DNA from: CASQEL01 sp036655975 | Lineage (GTDB): Bacteria > Desulfobacterota > Desulfovibrionia > Desulfovibrionales > Desulfovibrionaceae | Direction of reading: 5' to 3' | Assembly (NCBI GenBank): GCA_036655975.1 | Contig: JAVVPD010000063.1 | Span: forward strand, 1 to 12,471 | DNA: 12,471 nucleotides | Part shown: positions 1-8,027 of the stretch, piece after piece | How the letters are laid out: the number at the start of each line of letters is the position of its first letter | How positions within the stretch are numbered: the first letter of the stretch is position 1 | Made by a program: the position numbers and the translations under genes | The notes under the pieces: generated by a model | The model's database searches: none | The model's input: the letters and a program-made list of their open reading frames with translations, nothing else | What the model was told of the DNA's origin: nothing

Positions 1-15
1 ACCCCCTAAGGTTGG

Positions 16-537
16 CTAATCTTCCATCTTAAAATCGACCCGTATTTTATACAAACGGGTGGCGGGCAGATTCAGAATGGGGACGCCGGTTTTCTGGCTG
101 ATATCGGCCAGCGTGGCGCAAACTTCGTCCCATGAGGGGCCAATATAGGTGAACCACACATTATAGGCATGGGCGCGAATATAATTGTGGGTCACACCGG
201 GGCGGCTGTTGACCTCGGCGACAAAAGCGTCCAAGTGTTCAGGCGCGACCTTGGCGGCGCACAGGGTGGAGCGGAAGCCCAATTTTGCGGATTGAAAATT
301 TGCGCCCAGACGACGGATGATTTTTCGCCCCTTGAGTGCGCGCACCCGTGCGAGGGCTTCAGCTTCGGTAATATGCAAACGCTCTCCCAGCACTGCGTAG
401 GGACGCGGAGCAAGGGGAAAGTCGGTCTGAATAATATCCAGCAATTGCTTGTCCACAAGATCTAAGCAGGCAGCTTCTGGGCAGGCCGTTTTTGGGGCCG
501 CTGCCGAGGGGTTTGTGGGCCTGTGCTGCGGGCTCAT
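16..537 (-). CDS. ahbB: Siroheme decarboxylase subunit (AhbA/AhbB family, probably AhbB)
   Basis: With its partner subunit this enzyme removes the C12 and C18 acetate carboxylates of siroheme to give 12,18-didecarboxysiroheme, the first dedicated step of the siroheme-dependent heme route in the cytoplasm. The protein has the Lrp/AsnC-like fold of this family: an N-terminal helix-turn-helix-like part (about residues 26-75), then RRLGANF (75-81), the conserved HNY (117-119) followed by YNVWFT, and the terminal PATRLYKIRVDF block. It is 173 aa, normal for one subunit. I chose the ATG at 537 because it overlaps the ahbD stop as ATGA, like the hemB/ahbD junction. A GTG at 573 in the same frame would add 12 residues and overlap ahbD by 40 nt. 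Residues 1-25 are a low-complexity lead-in rich in Ala and Pro. The family is secure; the choice of B over A is from remembered similarity and is tentative. An ordinary Lrp/AsnC regulator is unlikely given the HNY motif and the neighbours. Confidence 0.88.
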   Translation of the reverse strand: MSPQHRPTNPSAAAPKTACPEAACLDLVDKQLLDIIQTDFPLAPRPYAVLGERLHITEAEALARVRALKGRKIIRRLGANFQSAKLGFRSTLCAAKVAPEHLDAFVAEVNSRPGVTHNYIRAHAYNVWFTYIGPSWDEVCATLADISQKTGVPILNLPATRLYKIRVDFKMED

Positions 538-1811
538 GGCTTGCTCGGGCTTTTGTGCGGTTGATAGGTGCACAAGGGTTCTTGCCCCATATGATCACCG
601 TCCATGCTGTAGGAACGGGCGCGGCAGCCGCCGCACACTTTATGGTATTCGCACACCCCGCACTTGCCTTTGTATGCTTCTTGGGTGCGAAACTGTTTAA
701 AATAATGAGAATTTTTCCATATTTCGGGGAAGGGCGTGTCTTTGATATTGCCGCAGGGCAATTCTAGGTAGCCGCAGGGCTGTACCTGCCCCACATGGCT
801 GATGAAGCAGAAGCCCGTGCCGCCCAAACACCCACGGGTCATGGCGTCCATGCCGAAAGTTTCTGGCGTAACCGCCAGCCCTTCCGCCTTAGCCCTTTGG
901 CGCATAATTCGGTAGTAATGGGGCGCACAGGTGGCCTTTAAGTGCATGGAACTTGTCTTGCGGAAATCGTAAAACCAGTGCAGCACATCTTCATATTCTT
1001 CTGCCGTGATGACCTGATCGGCTAAACCGGAGGCGCGCCCCATGGGAACCAGCAGGAAAATGTGCCATGCCACGGCCCCAATGCTTTCACACAGTTGGAA
1101 AATACGTTTGAAGCTGGTGAGGTTGTTGCGTGTTACCGTGGTATTGACTTGGAACTCTAGGCCCGCGTCCTTTAAATACTGGATACCGCGCATGGAGGCG
1201 GCAAAAGCGCCTTGCACACCACGGAAATCGTCGTGGCTGGCGGCATCGGCCCCGTCAATGGAAATGGAGCAGCGCTGCACTCCGGCTTCTTTGAGGCGCA
1301 CGGCGTTTTCTGGGGTAATCAGCGTCCCGTTGGGCGAAAAAACACAACGGAGGCCTTTGGCGGTGGCGTAGGCGATGAGTTCGTACACGTCAGCCCGCAT
1401 CATCGGGTCGCCGCCGGTGAAAATAATGATGGGATTGCCCACCTCAGGGAAAGTGTCAATCAGCGCCTTGGCGGCATCGGTGGACAATTCGCCCTCGTAG
1501 GGTTCGGTATGTGCTTCGGCCCGACAATGCTTGCAGGCCAGATTGCACGAGCGGGTCACTTCCCACGCGATGAGCCGACACAGGGGGCTGCCGTCCGGCA
1601 AAGTGGGGCGGGGGGCATGGCCTCCGCCGTGGGCCACAGCGTGGGCATGGGCGGCAAAAGAATCGCTGTTGACATGGCGCGCATGCCCGACAATTTCGGG
1701 GGGGGCTTCGTGTTCCGGCGTGGTGCCGTCCGCAGGGCCAAAGGGGTGGCAAGCGCCGCCGCCCGAGTGACCACCGGCATTTGCGTTGGCATTTCCGTGA
1801 TGTCCACTCAT
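534..1811 (-). CDS. ahbD: Radical SAM heme b synthase AhbD
   Basis: AhbD carries out the last step of the alternative pathway: oxidative decarboxylation of the two propionates of Fe-coproporphyrin III to vinyls, giving heme b. The radical SAM cluster motif CNLACKHC is at C89/C93/C96, with the SAM-contact motif GGDP at 133-136. The C-terminal SPASM/twitch part carries further cysteines, including C384, C387, C393 and C396 (CxxC-x5-CxxC), fitting an auxiliary Fe-S cluster. The length is 425 aa. The catalytic part starts near residue 75, preceded by an unusual Gly/Ala/His-rich tail with 11 His in the first 66 residues. The ATG at 1811 overlaps the hemB stop (ATGA), and the ahbD stop overlaps the next gene's ATG the same way, so translation is probably coupled. 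A PqqE/NirJ-like maturase is the alternative, but the position beside AhbC and HemB makes AhbD the clear choice. Confidence 0.93.
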   Translation of the reverse strand: MSGHHGNANANAGGHSGGGACHPFGPADGTTPEHEAPPEIVGHARHVNSDSFAAHAHAVAHGGGHAPRPTLPDGSPLCRLIAWEVTRSCNLACKHCRAEAHTEPYEGELSTDAAKALIDTFPEVGNPIIIFTGGDPMMRADVYELIAYATAKGLRCVFSPNGTLITPENAVRLKEAGVQRCSISIDGADAASHDDFRGVQGAFAASMRGIQYLKDAGLEFQVNTTVTRNNLTSFKRIFQLCESIGAVAWHIFLLVPMGRASGLADQVITAEEYEDVLHWFYDFRKTSSMHLKATCAPHYYRIMRQRAKAEGLAVTPETFGMDAMTRGCLGGTGFCFISHVGQVQPCGYLELPCGNIKDTPFPEIWKNSHYFKQFRTQEAYKGKCGVCEYHKVCGGCRARSYSMDGDHMGQEPLCTYQPHKSPSKP

Positions 1812-2800
1812 TTTTGCACCAGCCCTTTGCGGAGCAGCTCTTCGGTGAAATAGTTGATAAGAATGCCCGCGCCCGCACGCTTGATACCCGTGAGTGATTC
1901 CAAAATCACCGCGTCTTCGTTGATCCAGCCATTCAGGGCGGCAGCTTTGATCATGGAATATTCGCCGCTGACCTGATAGGCCGCCAGAGGCGCGTCAAAA
2001 GTATCGTGGAGCAGGTGGATGATGTCCATGTACGGGCCTGCGGGCTTCACCATGAGAATATCCGCCCCCTCATCAAGGTCTGCGGCGGCTTCGCGCAAGG
2101 CTTCGCGGCTGTTGCCGGGATCCATTTGGTAGGACTTGCGGTCTCCAGATTTGGGGCTGGAGTCGGCAGCGTCACGGAAAGGCCCGTAATAGGCTGAAGC
2201 GTATTTGACCGAATAGGACATGATCGGCACATTGGTGAACTTGGCAGCGTCCAGCGCGGTGCGGAGGGCCTTAATGCGTCCGTCCATCATGTCCGAGGGG
2301 GCCACCATATCCGCACCGGCGCGCACATGGCTTAGGGCCACACGGGACAGCAGTTCCAAGGTGGGATCGTTCAACACTTCTCCTGTGGGGGAGAGCAGGC
2401 CGCAGTGACCGTGCGAGGTGTATTCGCACAGGCATACGTCGGTGACAACTTGCAGCTGGGGCCAGCGTTGTTTGAGCAGGCGTGTGGCTTGTTGGACAAT
2501 GCCGTCTTCGGCGTAGCCTTCAGAACCTTGGGGGTCTTTGGACTTGGGAATGCCAAAGAGCATCAACGCGGCAAGGCCCGTGTCCACGGCAGCGGCAACC
2601 TGCTGCTCAAGCTGGTGCAGGGACAATTGGAACTGACCGGGCATGGAGGGAATTTCTTGACGGAAATTCTTGTCCGAGCTGTCTACCACAAAATAGGGCA
2701 TGATCATTTCTGCGGCGCGCAAGGGAGCGGTTTCGCGGAACATGGCGCGGATTTCGGGCGTTTTGCGGAGGCGGCGGCCTCTAAAAAAGGGCGTTTGCAT
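1808..2800 (-). CDS. hemB: Delta-aminolevulinic acid dehydratase (porphobilinogen synthase) HemB
   Basis: HemB condenses two 5-aminolevulinate molecules to porphobilinogen, the pyrrole for siroheme, heme and cobamides. It is 330 aa, the usual length. The zinc-site cysteines are C123, C125 and C133 (DVCLCEYTSHGHC), so this is a Cys-rich Zn-type enzyme rather than the Mg/Asp type. The two Schiff-base lysines are visible at K199 (SVKYAS) and K252 (MVKPAG). The N-terminus with RGRRLRKTPEIR is typical. The start is the ATG at 2800, supported by AAAGGA about 8 nt upstream; this ribosome site overlaps the end of ahbC, leaving only 11 nt between the genes. The stop overlaps the ahbD start. Its place inside the ahb genes ties early and late heme synthesis together. 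Confidence 0.97.
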   Translation of the reverse strand: MQTPFFRGRRLRKTPEIRAMFRETAPLRAAEMIMPYFVVDSSDKNFRQEIPSMPGQFQLSLHQLEQQVAAAVDTGLAALMLFGIPKSKDPQGSEGYAEDGIVQQATRLLKQRWPQLQVVTDVCLCEYTSHGHCGLLSPTGEVLNDPTLELLSRVALSHVRAGADMVAPSDMMDGRIKALRTALDAAKFTNVPIMSYSVKYASAYYGPFRDAADSSPKSGDRKSYQMDPGNSREALREAAADLDEGADILMVKPAGPYMDIIHLLHDTFDAPLAAYQVSGEYSMIKAAALNGWINEDAVILESLTGIKRAGAGILINYFTEELLRKGLVQK

Positions 2801-2811
2801 GGCGTGATCCT

Positions 2812-4002
2812 TTAGATTCGTTCTCCGGCAATTTCATCGTCGGTTAAATAGCATGCAGGGTCTGAGGCCCAAATGTCGTCGTAATAGGCTTCGGCGCGGG
2901 CGCGGAAGTTCCCGCCGCAAATGTTTAGGAAGCGGCAGCTCGCGCAGCGGCCCTGCACATAGGGCTTTTTGTCTTTGAGTTTGTGCAGCAATTCGATGTT
3001 GGGATCATCCCAAATTTGCGAGAAGGGACGTTCGAGTACGTTGCCGAAGGTATGGTTGCGCCAGAACTGGTCGGCGTGAACCTTGCCGTCCCAAGAAATG
3101 CAGCCGATGCCGCGTCCGGTGCTGTTGCCTTCGTTATATTTGAGCAATTCAAATACTTCGGCGGCGCGCTTGGGGTCTTCCTTGAGCATACGCATCCACA
3201 CATAGGGGCCGTCGGCGTGGTTGTCCACGGTGAGCACTTCTTTTTCGATGCCCGCATCGAACAGGGCGCGGGTTTCGTCCATAATCAGGTCAAGCAGGGC
3301 ACGGGTTTCGGCGTGGTCAAGATCTTCCTTGATGAGTTCGGAGCCACGGCCCGAGTACACCAAGTGATAGAAGCACACGCGGGGCACTTCAAGCTCTTTG
3401 AGCAGTTTAAAAATGCCGGGTACTTCCACCGTGTTACGCTTATTCACTGTGAAGCGCATGCCCACTTTTAGGCCTTCAGCCTGACAATTTTCGATACCTT
3501 GGAGGGCCTTGCGGAACGCGCCTTTCACGCCACGGAAACGGTCGTGCACTTCTTCCATACCGTCAAGGGAAATGCCCACATACGACAAACCCACTTCTTT
3601 GAGTTCTTTCGCTTTTTCCTTGGTGATCAGGGTGCCATTGGTGGAGATAACCGCGCGCATACCCTTGGCGGTGGCGTGTTTTGCCAGTTCCACAAGGTCT
3701 TGACGTACCAAGGGTTCGCCGCCGGAAAAGAGCATAACCGGCGCGCCGTAGGCGGCGAGATCGTCAATCATGGTTTTGGCTTGAGCGGTGGAAATGTCGT
3801 CAACGCCGTCCACGGCGAGGGCGTGGGCGTAGCAGTGGACGCATTTGAGATTGCAGCGTTGCGTCATATTCCATACGACCACGGGCTTTTTGTCTGCCGA
3901 AAATTGCAGCAGGTGCGAAGGCAATTTTCCGGATTCGCGCCCGTAGCGCAGGGCGTCGGAGGGTTCAACCTGACCGCAATACAGTTTTGAAATACCTATC
4001 AT
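2812..4002 (-). CDS. ahbC: Radical SAM AhbC (12,18-didecarboxysiroheme deacetylase)
   Basis: AhbC removes the acetate side chains at C2 and C7 of 12,18-didecarboxysiroheme to give Fe-coproporphyrin III, the AhbD substrate. The radical SAM motif CNLKCVHC is at C50/C54/C57 and the GGEP motif at 94-97. The C-terminal SPASM-type region includes C353, C356 and C362 (CxxC-x5-C) and a later Cys near DPAC, consistent with a second Fe-S cluster. The start MIGISKLYCG and the PVVVWN strand just before the cluster motif are characteristic of Desulfovibrio AhbC as I remember it. It is 396 aa, full length. The ATG at 4002 has AGGA 7 nt upstream. Only 16 nt separate it from the alaS stop, so it may be co-transcribed with alaS. 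The related NirJ (heme d1 synthesis) is the alternative; the absence of other nir genes and the adjacent hemB and ahbD argue for AhbC. Confidence 0.93.
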   Translation of the reverse strand: MIGISKLYCGQVEPSDALRYGRESGKLPSHLLQFSADKKPVVVWNMTQRCNLKCVHCYAHALAVDGVDDISTAQAKTMIDDLAAYGAPVMLFSGGEPLVRQDLVELAKHATAKGMRAVISTNGTLITKEKAKELKEVGLSYVGISLDGMEEVHDRFRGVKGAFRKALQGIENCQAEGLKVGMRFTVNKRNTVEVPGIFKLLKELEVPRVCFYHLVYSGRGSELIKEDLDHAETRALLDLIMDETRALFDAGIEKEVLTVDNHADGPYVWMRMLKEDPKRAAEVFELLKYNEGNSTGRGIGCISWDGKVHADQFWRNHTFGNVLERPFSQIWDDPNIELLHKLKDKKPYVQGRCASCRFLNICGGNFRARAEAYYDDIWASDPACYLTDDEIAGERI

Positions 4003-4018
4003 GATATAATCCTATACT

Positions 4019-6712
4019 TTATGCGCTTTGCAGCGTAGTGAGCAACAAGTGGAAGCAGTCTTCCACACCTTGGGGATTGGTGCCGCCGGCCTGGGCCAGT
4101 TCGGGACGTCCACCGCCGGAGCCGCCCACGGGAGCCGCAATGATTTTAATCAGCGCAGGGGCCGTGAAAGCGGTATGCAGATCTTTGGAAACATACAAAA
4201 TGAGGCTTACCTTGTCGTCTTCAGCCGCAGCAAGGCAGGCAATGCCCGAAGGCAGCTTAGAGCGTACATCGTCCATACTGTCGCGTAAAGCCTTAACAGA
4301 TACCGCTCCCAAGAAGGCGGTCAGAACTTTGATGCCCTTCACGTCTTTGAGATGAGCCATGAGATCGCGGCCCTGACTGGACAGGGACTGCGCGTCGGCC
4401 TTGTCTTTGTCCTTGCGGAGTTTTTTTATATCGGCCTGCATTGTTTCAAGGCGGGCGTTGAGTTCTCCCGTTTTGGCCTTGGTCTGCTGGTAGGCAAGGG
4501 CAAGTTCTTCACGGTTGCGGGCTATGAGGGTCAGCGCGTTCCAGCCGGTGGCGGCTTCAATGCGCCGGATGCCTGCGGCTACGCCGGTTTCGGATAAAAT
4601 GAGAAAACAACCGGCCTGCCCTGTGGCGTGTAAATGCGTTCCGCCACAAAGTTCTACAGATTCTTGGGCCTCGCCTTGTCCCATGCTGATAACGCGAACC
4701 ACATCGCCGTATTTTTCGCTGAACAGGGCCATGGCGCCGCTGGACAGGGCTTCGTCATGGTTCATATGGGTTTCGTTGATGGGCAGGTCGGCCATAATGG
4801 CGCGGTTGACTTGGCGCTCCACGGTTTTGATTTCGTCGGGGGTCATGGCACTAATGTGGGAGAAGTCAAAGCGCAAGCGGTCGGGAGCCACCAGCGATCC
4901 GGCTTGTTTGACGTGTTCGCCCAAAACCTGCCGCAAGGCCGCATGCAGCAAATGCGTGCAGCTATGGTTGCGGGCTGAGGCGAGGCGTTCGTCTTCGCCC
5001 ACTTGCAAATGGATTTCCTGATCGAGCAGCAATTGGCCCTTGGTGAGGCAAATATGGTGAACAATCAGCTCTGGGGCGGGCTTGAGCGTTTCGCGGACTT
5101 GGGCTGTGCCGGTATTACTGTGCAGGGTGCCCGTGTCGCCTTCCTGACCGCCCGAAGCCCCGTAAAAAGGGGTGCGCGCACTGACCAAATAGCCGGTAAC
5201 GGTTTTGCCTTCCCCATGGGTGAGGCTGTCTACGGGGAGGCCGTCGTTGTCCAAAAGGGCCACAATGCGGGAGTCCGCGCTCATGTGGGTGTAGCCCACA
5301 AAGGTGGCGTGCATGCCTTCGGCTAATAAAGGCGCGAAGAAGGAAGCGGGATCTTTGCCACCGGGGCCGAGTAGCCCAGAATTTTTTTGCGCGGCGCGGG
5401 CCCGGCTTTTTTGTTCCTGCATGTGGGTGGTAAAGCTGTTCACGTCAACATTAAAGCCGCGTTTTTCGGCCACGTCATTGACAATATCCAGCGGGAAGCC
5501 GTAGGTGTCATACAATTTAAAACACATTGCGCCGGAAATTTGGCTTTTGTTTTGGGCACTCAGGCTTGCCAGTTCTTCTTCCAGCAGGGTCAGGCCTTTT
5601 TCCAGCGTCAGGCTGAAGCGTTCTTCTTCCTCGCGTACGGCGCGTACCAGAAAGTCGGTATTTTCCGTCAATTCGGGGAAGTCTTCGCCCATAACGTCCA
5701 CCACTTTGCGGACGGTTTTGTACAGGAAAGGTTCTGTCAGCCCCATAAGTGTTCCAAAGCGCAGGGCTCGGCGAATCAAACGGCGCAGCACATAGCCCCG
5801 GCCTTCGTTGGAGGGCAGGGTACCGTCAGCAATCAAAAAGGCGGTGGCGCGGCTGTGGTCGGCAATAACGCGCAACGCGGTGTCCACGTCATTGGTGTCG
5901 GGCAGGCTGAAGGAATATTTTTGTCCCGCGAGGGAGGCGGCGTATTGGATAATGTCCTGAAAGAGGTCGCAGTCAAAGTTGGAGCGTTTGCCCTGACACA
6001 CGGCGGCAATGCGTTCCAGCCCCATACCGGTGTCGATGGAGGGGCGGGGCAAGTTGGTGCGGGGGCCTTTTTCGGGTTGATCGTATTGCATGAAGACGAG
6101 ATTCCAAATTTCTAGGAAGCGGTCGCAATCGCAGGTGCCGATGCCGCACTTTGGCCCGCAACACATGTCTTCGCCCTGATCGATGAAAATTTCTGAGCAA
6201 GGCCCGCAAGGCCCGGTATCCCCCATGGACCAGAAATTGTCTTTTTCGTCCAAGCGGAAGATGCGCTCGGGCGTAAGCCCCGCCACCTTTTGCCAGAGGG
6301 CAAAAGCTTCGTCATCGTCTTTATATACGGTGACATAAAGACGATCTTTGGGGAGTTTCAGGTCTGTGGTGATAAAATTCCATGCCAAGCGGATGGCTTG
6401 TTCTTTGAAATAATCGCCAAAGGAAAAATTGCCCAGCATTTCAAAAAAAGTGTGGTGGCGCGCGGTGCGTCCCACATTTTCGAGGTCATTGTGCTTGCCC
6501 GAAACCCGGAGGCATTTTTGGGAGGACGTGGCCCGCACATAGGAGCGTTTTTCTTGCCCCAGAAATGTTTTTTTAAAGGGCACCATGCCCGCGTTGGTAA
6601 ATAAGAGGGAAGGATCGTCGCGCGGAATAAGTGGCGCGGATTGGACAATTTCATGTCCATTTTCCTTGAAATATTCAAGAAAGCGGCGACGAATGTCTTT
6701 AGCGGTCAGCAT
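4019..6712 (-). CDS. alaS: Alanyl-tRNA synthetase AlaS
   Basis: This class II synthetase charges tRNA-Ala and edits mischarged Ser/Gly. The catalytic domain is complete at the N-terminus, with FTNAGMVPFK near residue 38 and the GDTGPCGPCSE block. A Cys-rich stretch (CCGPKCGIGTCDCDRF, roughly residues 185-200) follows, typical of many bacterial AlaRS. The editing site is intact: H583 and H587 (NHSCTH) plus C689 and H693 (CGGTH). A coiled linker (about 745-785) leads to the C-Ala domain with the Gly-rich GGSGGGRPELAQAGG motif. It is 897 aa, about 20 more than the E. coli enzyme. The ATG at 6712 has CGGAG 7 nt upstream. It lies 68 nt downstream of recA, and that gap contains a strong palindrome. 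Confidence 0.98.
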   Translation of the reverse strand: MLTAKDIRRRFLEYFKENGHEIVQSAPLIPRDDPSLLFTNAGMVPFKKTFLGQEKRSYVRATSSQKCLRVSGKHNDLENVGRTARHHTFFEMLGNFSFGDYFKEQAIRLAWNFITTDLKLPKDRLYVTVYKDDDEAFALWQKVAGLTPERIFRLDEKDNFWSMGDTGPCGPCSEIFIDQGEDMCCGPKCGIGTCDCDRFLEIWNLVFMQYDQPEKGPRTNLPRPSIDTGMGLERIAAVCQGKRSNFDCDLFQDIIQYAASLAGQKYSFSLPDTNDVDTALRVIADHSRATAFLIADGTLPSNEGRGYVLRRLIRRALRFGTLMGLTEPFLYKTVRKVVDVMGEDFPELTENTDFLVRAVREEEERFSLTLEKGLTLLEEELASLSAQNKSQISGAMCFKLYDTYGFPLDIVNDVAEKRGFNVDVNSFTTHMQEQKSRARAAQKNSGLLGPGGKDPASFFAPLLAEGMHATFVGYTHMSADSRIVALLDNDGLPVDSLTHGEGKTVTGYLVSARTPFYGASGGQEGDTGTLHSNTGTAQVRETLKPAPELIVHHICLTKGQLLLDQEIHLQVGEDERLASARNHSCTHLLHAALRQVLGEHVKQAGSLVAPDRLRFDFSHISAMTPDEIKTVERQVNRAIMADLPINETHMNHDEALSSGAMALFSEKYGDVVRVISMGQGEAQESVELCGGTHLHATGQAGCFLILSETGVAAGIRRIEAATGWNALTLIARNREELALAYQQTKAKTGELNARLETMQADIKKLRKDKDKADAQSLSSQGRDLMAHLKDVKGIKVLTAFLGAVSVKALRDSMDDVRSKLPSGIACLAAAEDDKVSLILYVSKDLHTAFTAPALIKIIAAPVGGSGGGRPELAQAGGTNPQGVEDCFHLLLTTLQSA

Positions 6713-6736
6713 GGTGCGGCTCCGGCGAAGTTTTTT

Positions 6737-6763
6737 TCCGGTGGGGCAGTGCGCTCCACCGGA
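6737..6763. repeat. Palindrome in the recA-alaS gap
   Basis: Arms 6737-6747 and 6753-6763 pair over 11 positions (8 perfect outer pairs beginning TCCGGTGG, then one mismatch or wobble, then two pairs) around a 5-nt loop. On the coding (minus) strand it is followed by a run of seven A, not T, so it is not an intrinsic terminator for recA. It ends 25 nt before the alaS ATG. A second CCGGA, which includes the alaS ribosome-binding CGGAG, could compete with the 3' arm for pairing. It may be an operator or an mRNA structure; its role is not known. Confidence 0.6.
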
Positions 6764-6780
6764 TGTGGGTAAGATCGTGT

Positions 6781-7866
6781 TTAGTCTAAGTTTTCGTCTA
6801 TGTCGTCGGCATCGTCGTCCAGATCTTCAGCCGTGGGAATAAATTCTCGGGGGTGCATACCCAGATGCGCGATAACTTTTTCTTCAATGGCATTACGTAA
6901 GGCATCGTTTTCGTCCAGCATGGCGCGGACTTTTTCACGGCCTTGCCCCAATTTTTCGGATCCGAAGGCGAACCATGAACCGCTTTGATCCACAATTTTG
7001 GCTTCAACGCCGATGTCCAGCAATTCTCCCGACCGTGATATGCCTTGACCATAGAGAATGTCAAACACCGTATCGCGGAAGGGCGGGGCAACCTTGTTTT
7101 TGACCACTTTAACGCGGGTGCGCGAGCCAAAGGCTTCTTCTTTATCCTTAAGGGTCTGAATCCGGCGAATATCGAGGCGAATGGACGAATAAAATTTCAG
7201 GGCGTTACCACCGGTGGTGGTTTCGGGGCTGCCGTAGCCTTGGGTGCCGATCTTCATGCGGATCTGGTTGATGAAGATAACGGATGTTTTAGATTTATGT
7301 ATAGTTCCGGTGAGTTTGCGTAGAGCATGGGACATAAGGCGCGCGTGACCGCCGACTTGAGATTCGCCCATATTGCCTTCCAGTTCTGCCTGCGGAATAA
7401 GCGCGGCTACCGAGTCGATAACCACAAGATCCACAGCGTTGGAACGCACCAGCATATCGGCAATGTCGAGCGCCTGTTCGCCATAGTCGGGCTGGGCGAT
7501 AAGCAATTCGTCGGTTTTGACGTGCAGGCGGCGGGCATAGGTCACGTCCAGCGCGTGTTCAGCGTCAATAAAGGCGCAGGTACCGCCGCGTTTTTGGCAT
7601 TCGGCGATAATGTGCAGGGTAAGGGTTGTCTTCCCGGAAGATTCCGGCCCAAAAATTTCGGTTACCCGTCCGCGCGGAATCCCCCCCACGCCCAAGGCAA
7701 GGTCAAGGCCGATGGAGCCGGTGGGAATAATCGGCACATCCACAACGGCGTCGTCAGAAAGTTTCATCACCGCGCCCACCCCGTATTTGCGGGATATGGT
7801 CGTCAGGGCCGTACTCAGGGCTTCGGCGCGGGCTTCTTCGGGGGTCAATTGGGGTTTCTTAGCCAT
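6781..7866 (-). CDS. recA: RecA recombinase
   Basis: RecA is the ATP-dependent strand-exchange filament protein and the co-protease for LexA cleavage. The Walker A box GPESSGKT is at residues 73-80, and the Walker B strand LVVIDSVAAL, the FINQIRMKIG loop L2 region and GGNALKFYSS are all present. The C-terminus is strongly acidic (DDDADDIDENLD), as in other bacterial RecA proteins. It is 361 aa from the ATG at 7866. The frame is open further upstream to 8112, but that 82-residue extension has no RecA similarity, is low in quality and would run into the divergent gene, so MAKKPQ is taken as the true N-terminus. A GGAG lies about 11 nt upstream, a slightly long spacing. recA heads the minus-strand gene string. 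Confidence 0.98.
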   Translation of the reverse strand: MAKKPQLTPEEARAEALSTALTTISRKYGVGAVMKLSDDAVVDVPIIPTGSIGLDLALGVGGIPRGRVTEIFGPESSGKTTLTLHIIAECQKRGGTCAFIDAEHALDVTYARRLHVKTDELLIAQPDYGEQALDIADMLVRSNAVDLVVIDSVAALIPQAELEGNMGESQVGGHARLMSHALRKLTGTIHKSKTSVIFINQIRMKIGTQGYGSPETTTGGNALKFYSSIRLDIRRIQTLKDKEEAFGSRTRVKVVKNKVAPPFRDTVFDILYGQGISRSGELLDIGVEAKIVDQSGSWFAFGSEKLGQGREKVRAMLDENDALRNAIEEKVIAHLGMHPREFIPTAEDLDDDADDIDENLD

Positions 7867-8027
7867 GGGGGGTGAATCTCCGTGCAAAAAAATTTTAACG
7901 TGTGGGCTTTTTTTAGCTTCAGCGCAATCCATAAGAACTATCAGAAAGCGTAAAGGGCGACAAGAGTGGAATTGGGGCTGGGGAATGTGCTTGCCATGGG
8001 GCACCATTACATCATAAGAAGATGCCC
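7867..8027. promoter_or_regulatory. Divergent recA / PP-loop gene intergenic region
   Basis: This 161-nt gap must hold the promoter(s) for recA (leftward) and probably for the rightward PP-loop gene. I see no convincing -35/-10 pair. A weak leftward candidate is TTGTCG about 15 nt before GATAGT on the minus strand (about 7937-7963). A rightward TTGCCA at 7991-7996 with CATAAG at 8013-8018 would start transcription almost on the start codon. I do not see an E. coli (CTGT-N8-ACAG), Bacillus-type or alphaproteobacterial (GTTC-N7-GTTC) LexA box. Confidence 0.45.

Noticed and set aside
538..573. GTG start at 573 for the siroheme decarboxylase subunit
   Set aside because: It would overlap ahbD by 40 nt; the ATG at 537 makes the same ATGA overlap seen at the hemB/ahbD junction.
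1212..1853. 213-codon open frame on the plus strand
   Set aside because: It is antisense to ahbD and the end of hemB, both of which are certain; its Gly/Ala-rich reading mirrors the His/Gly-rich tail of AhbD.
5387..6115. 242-codon open frame on the plus strand
   Set aside because: It is wholly antisense to the alaS catalytic region; the composition is that of a shadow frame of a GC-rich gene and no domain is recognisable.
6737..6763. Intrinsic terminator for recA
   Set aside because: The stem is good, but in the direction of recA transcription it is followed by A residues, not T; in the other direction no gene ends here.
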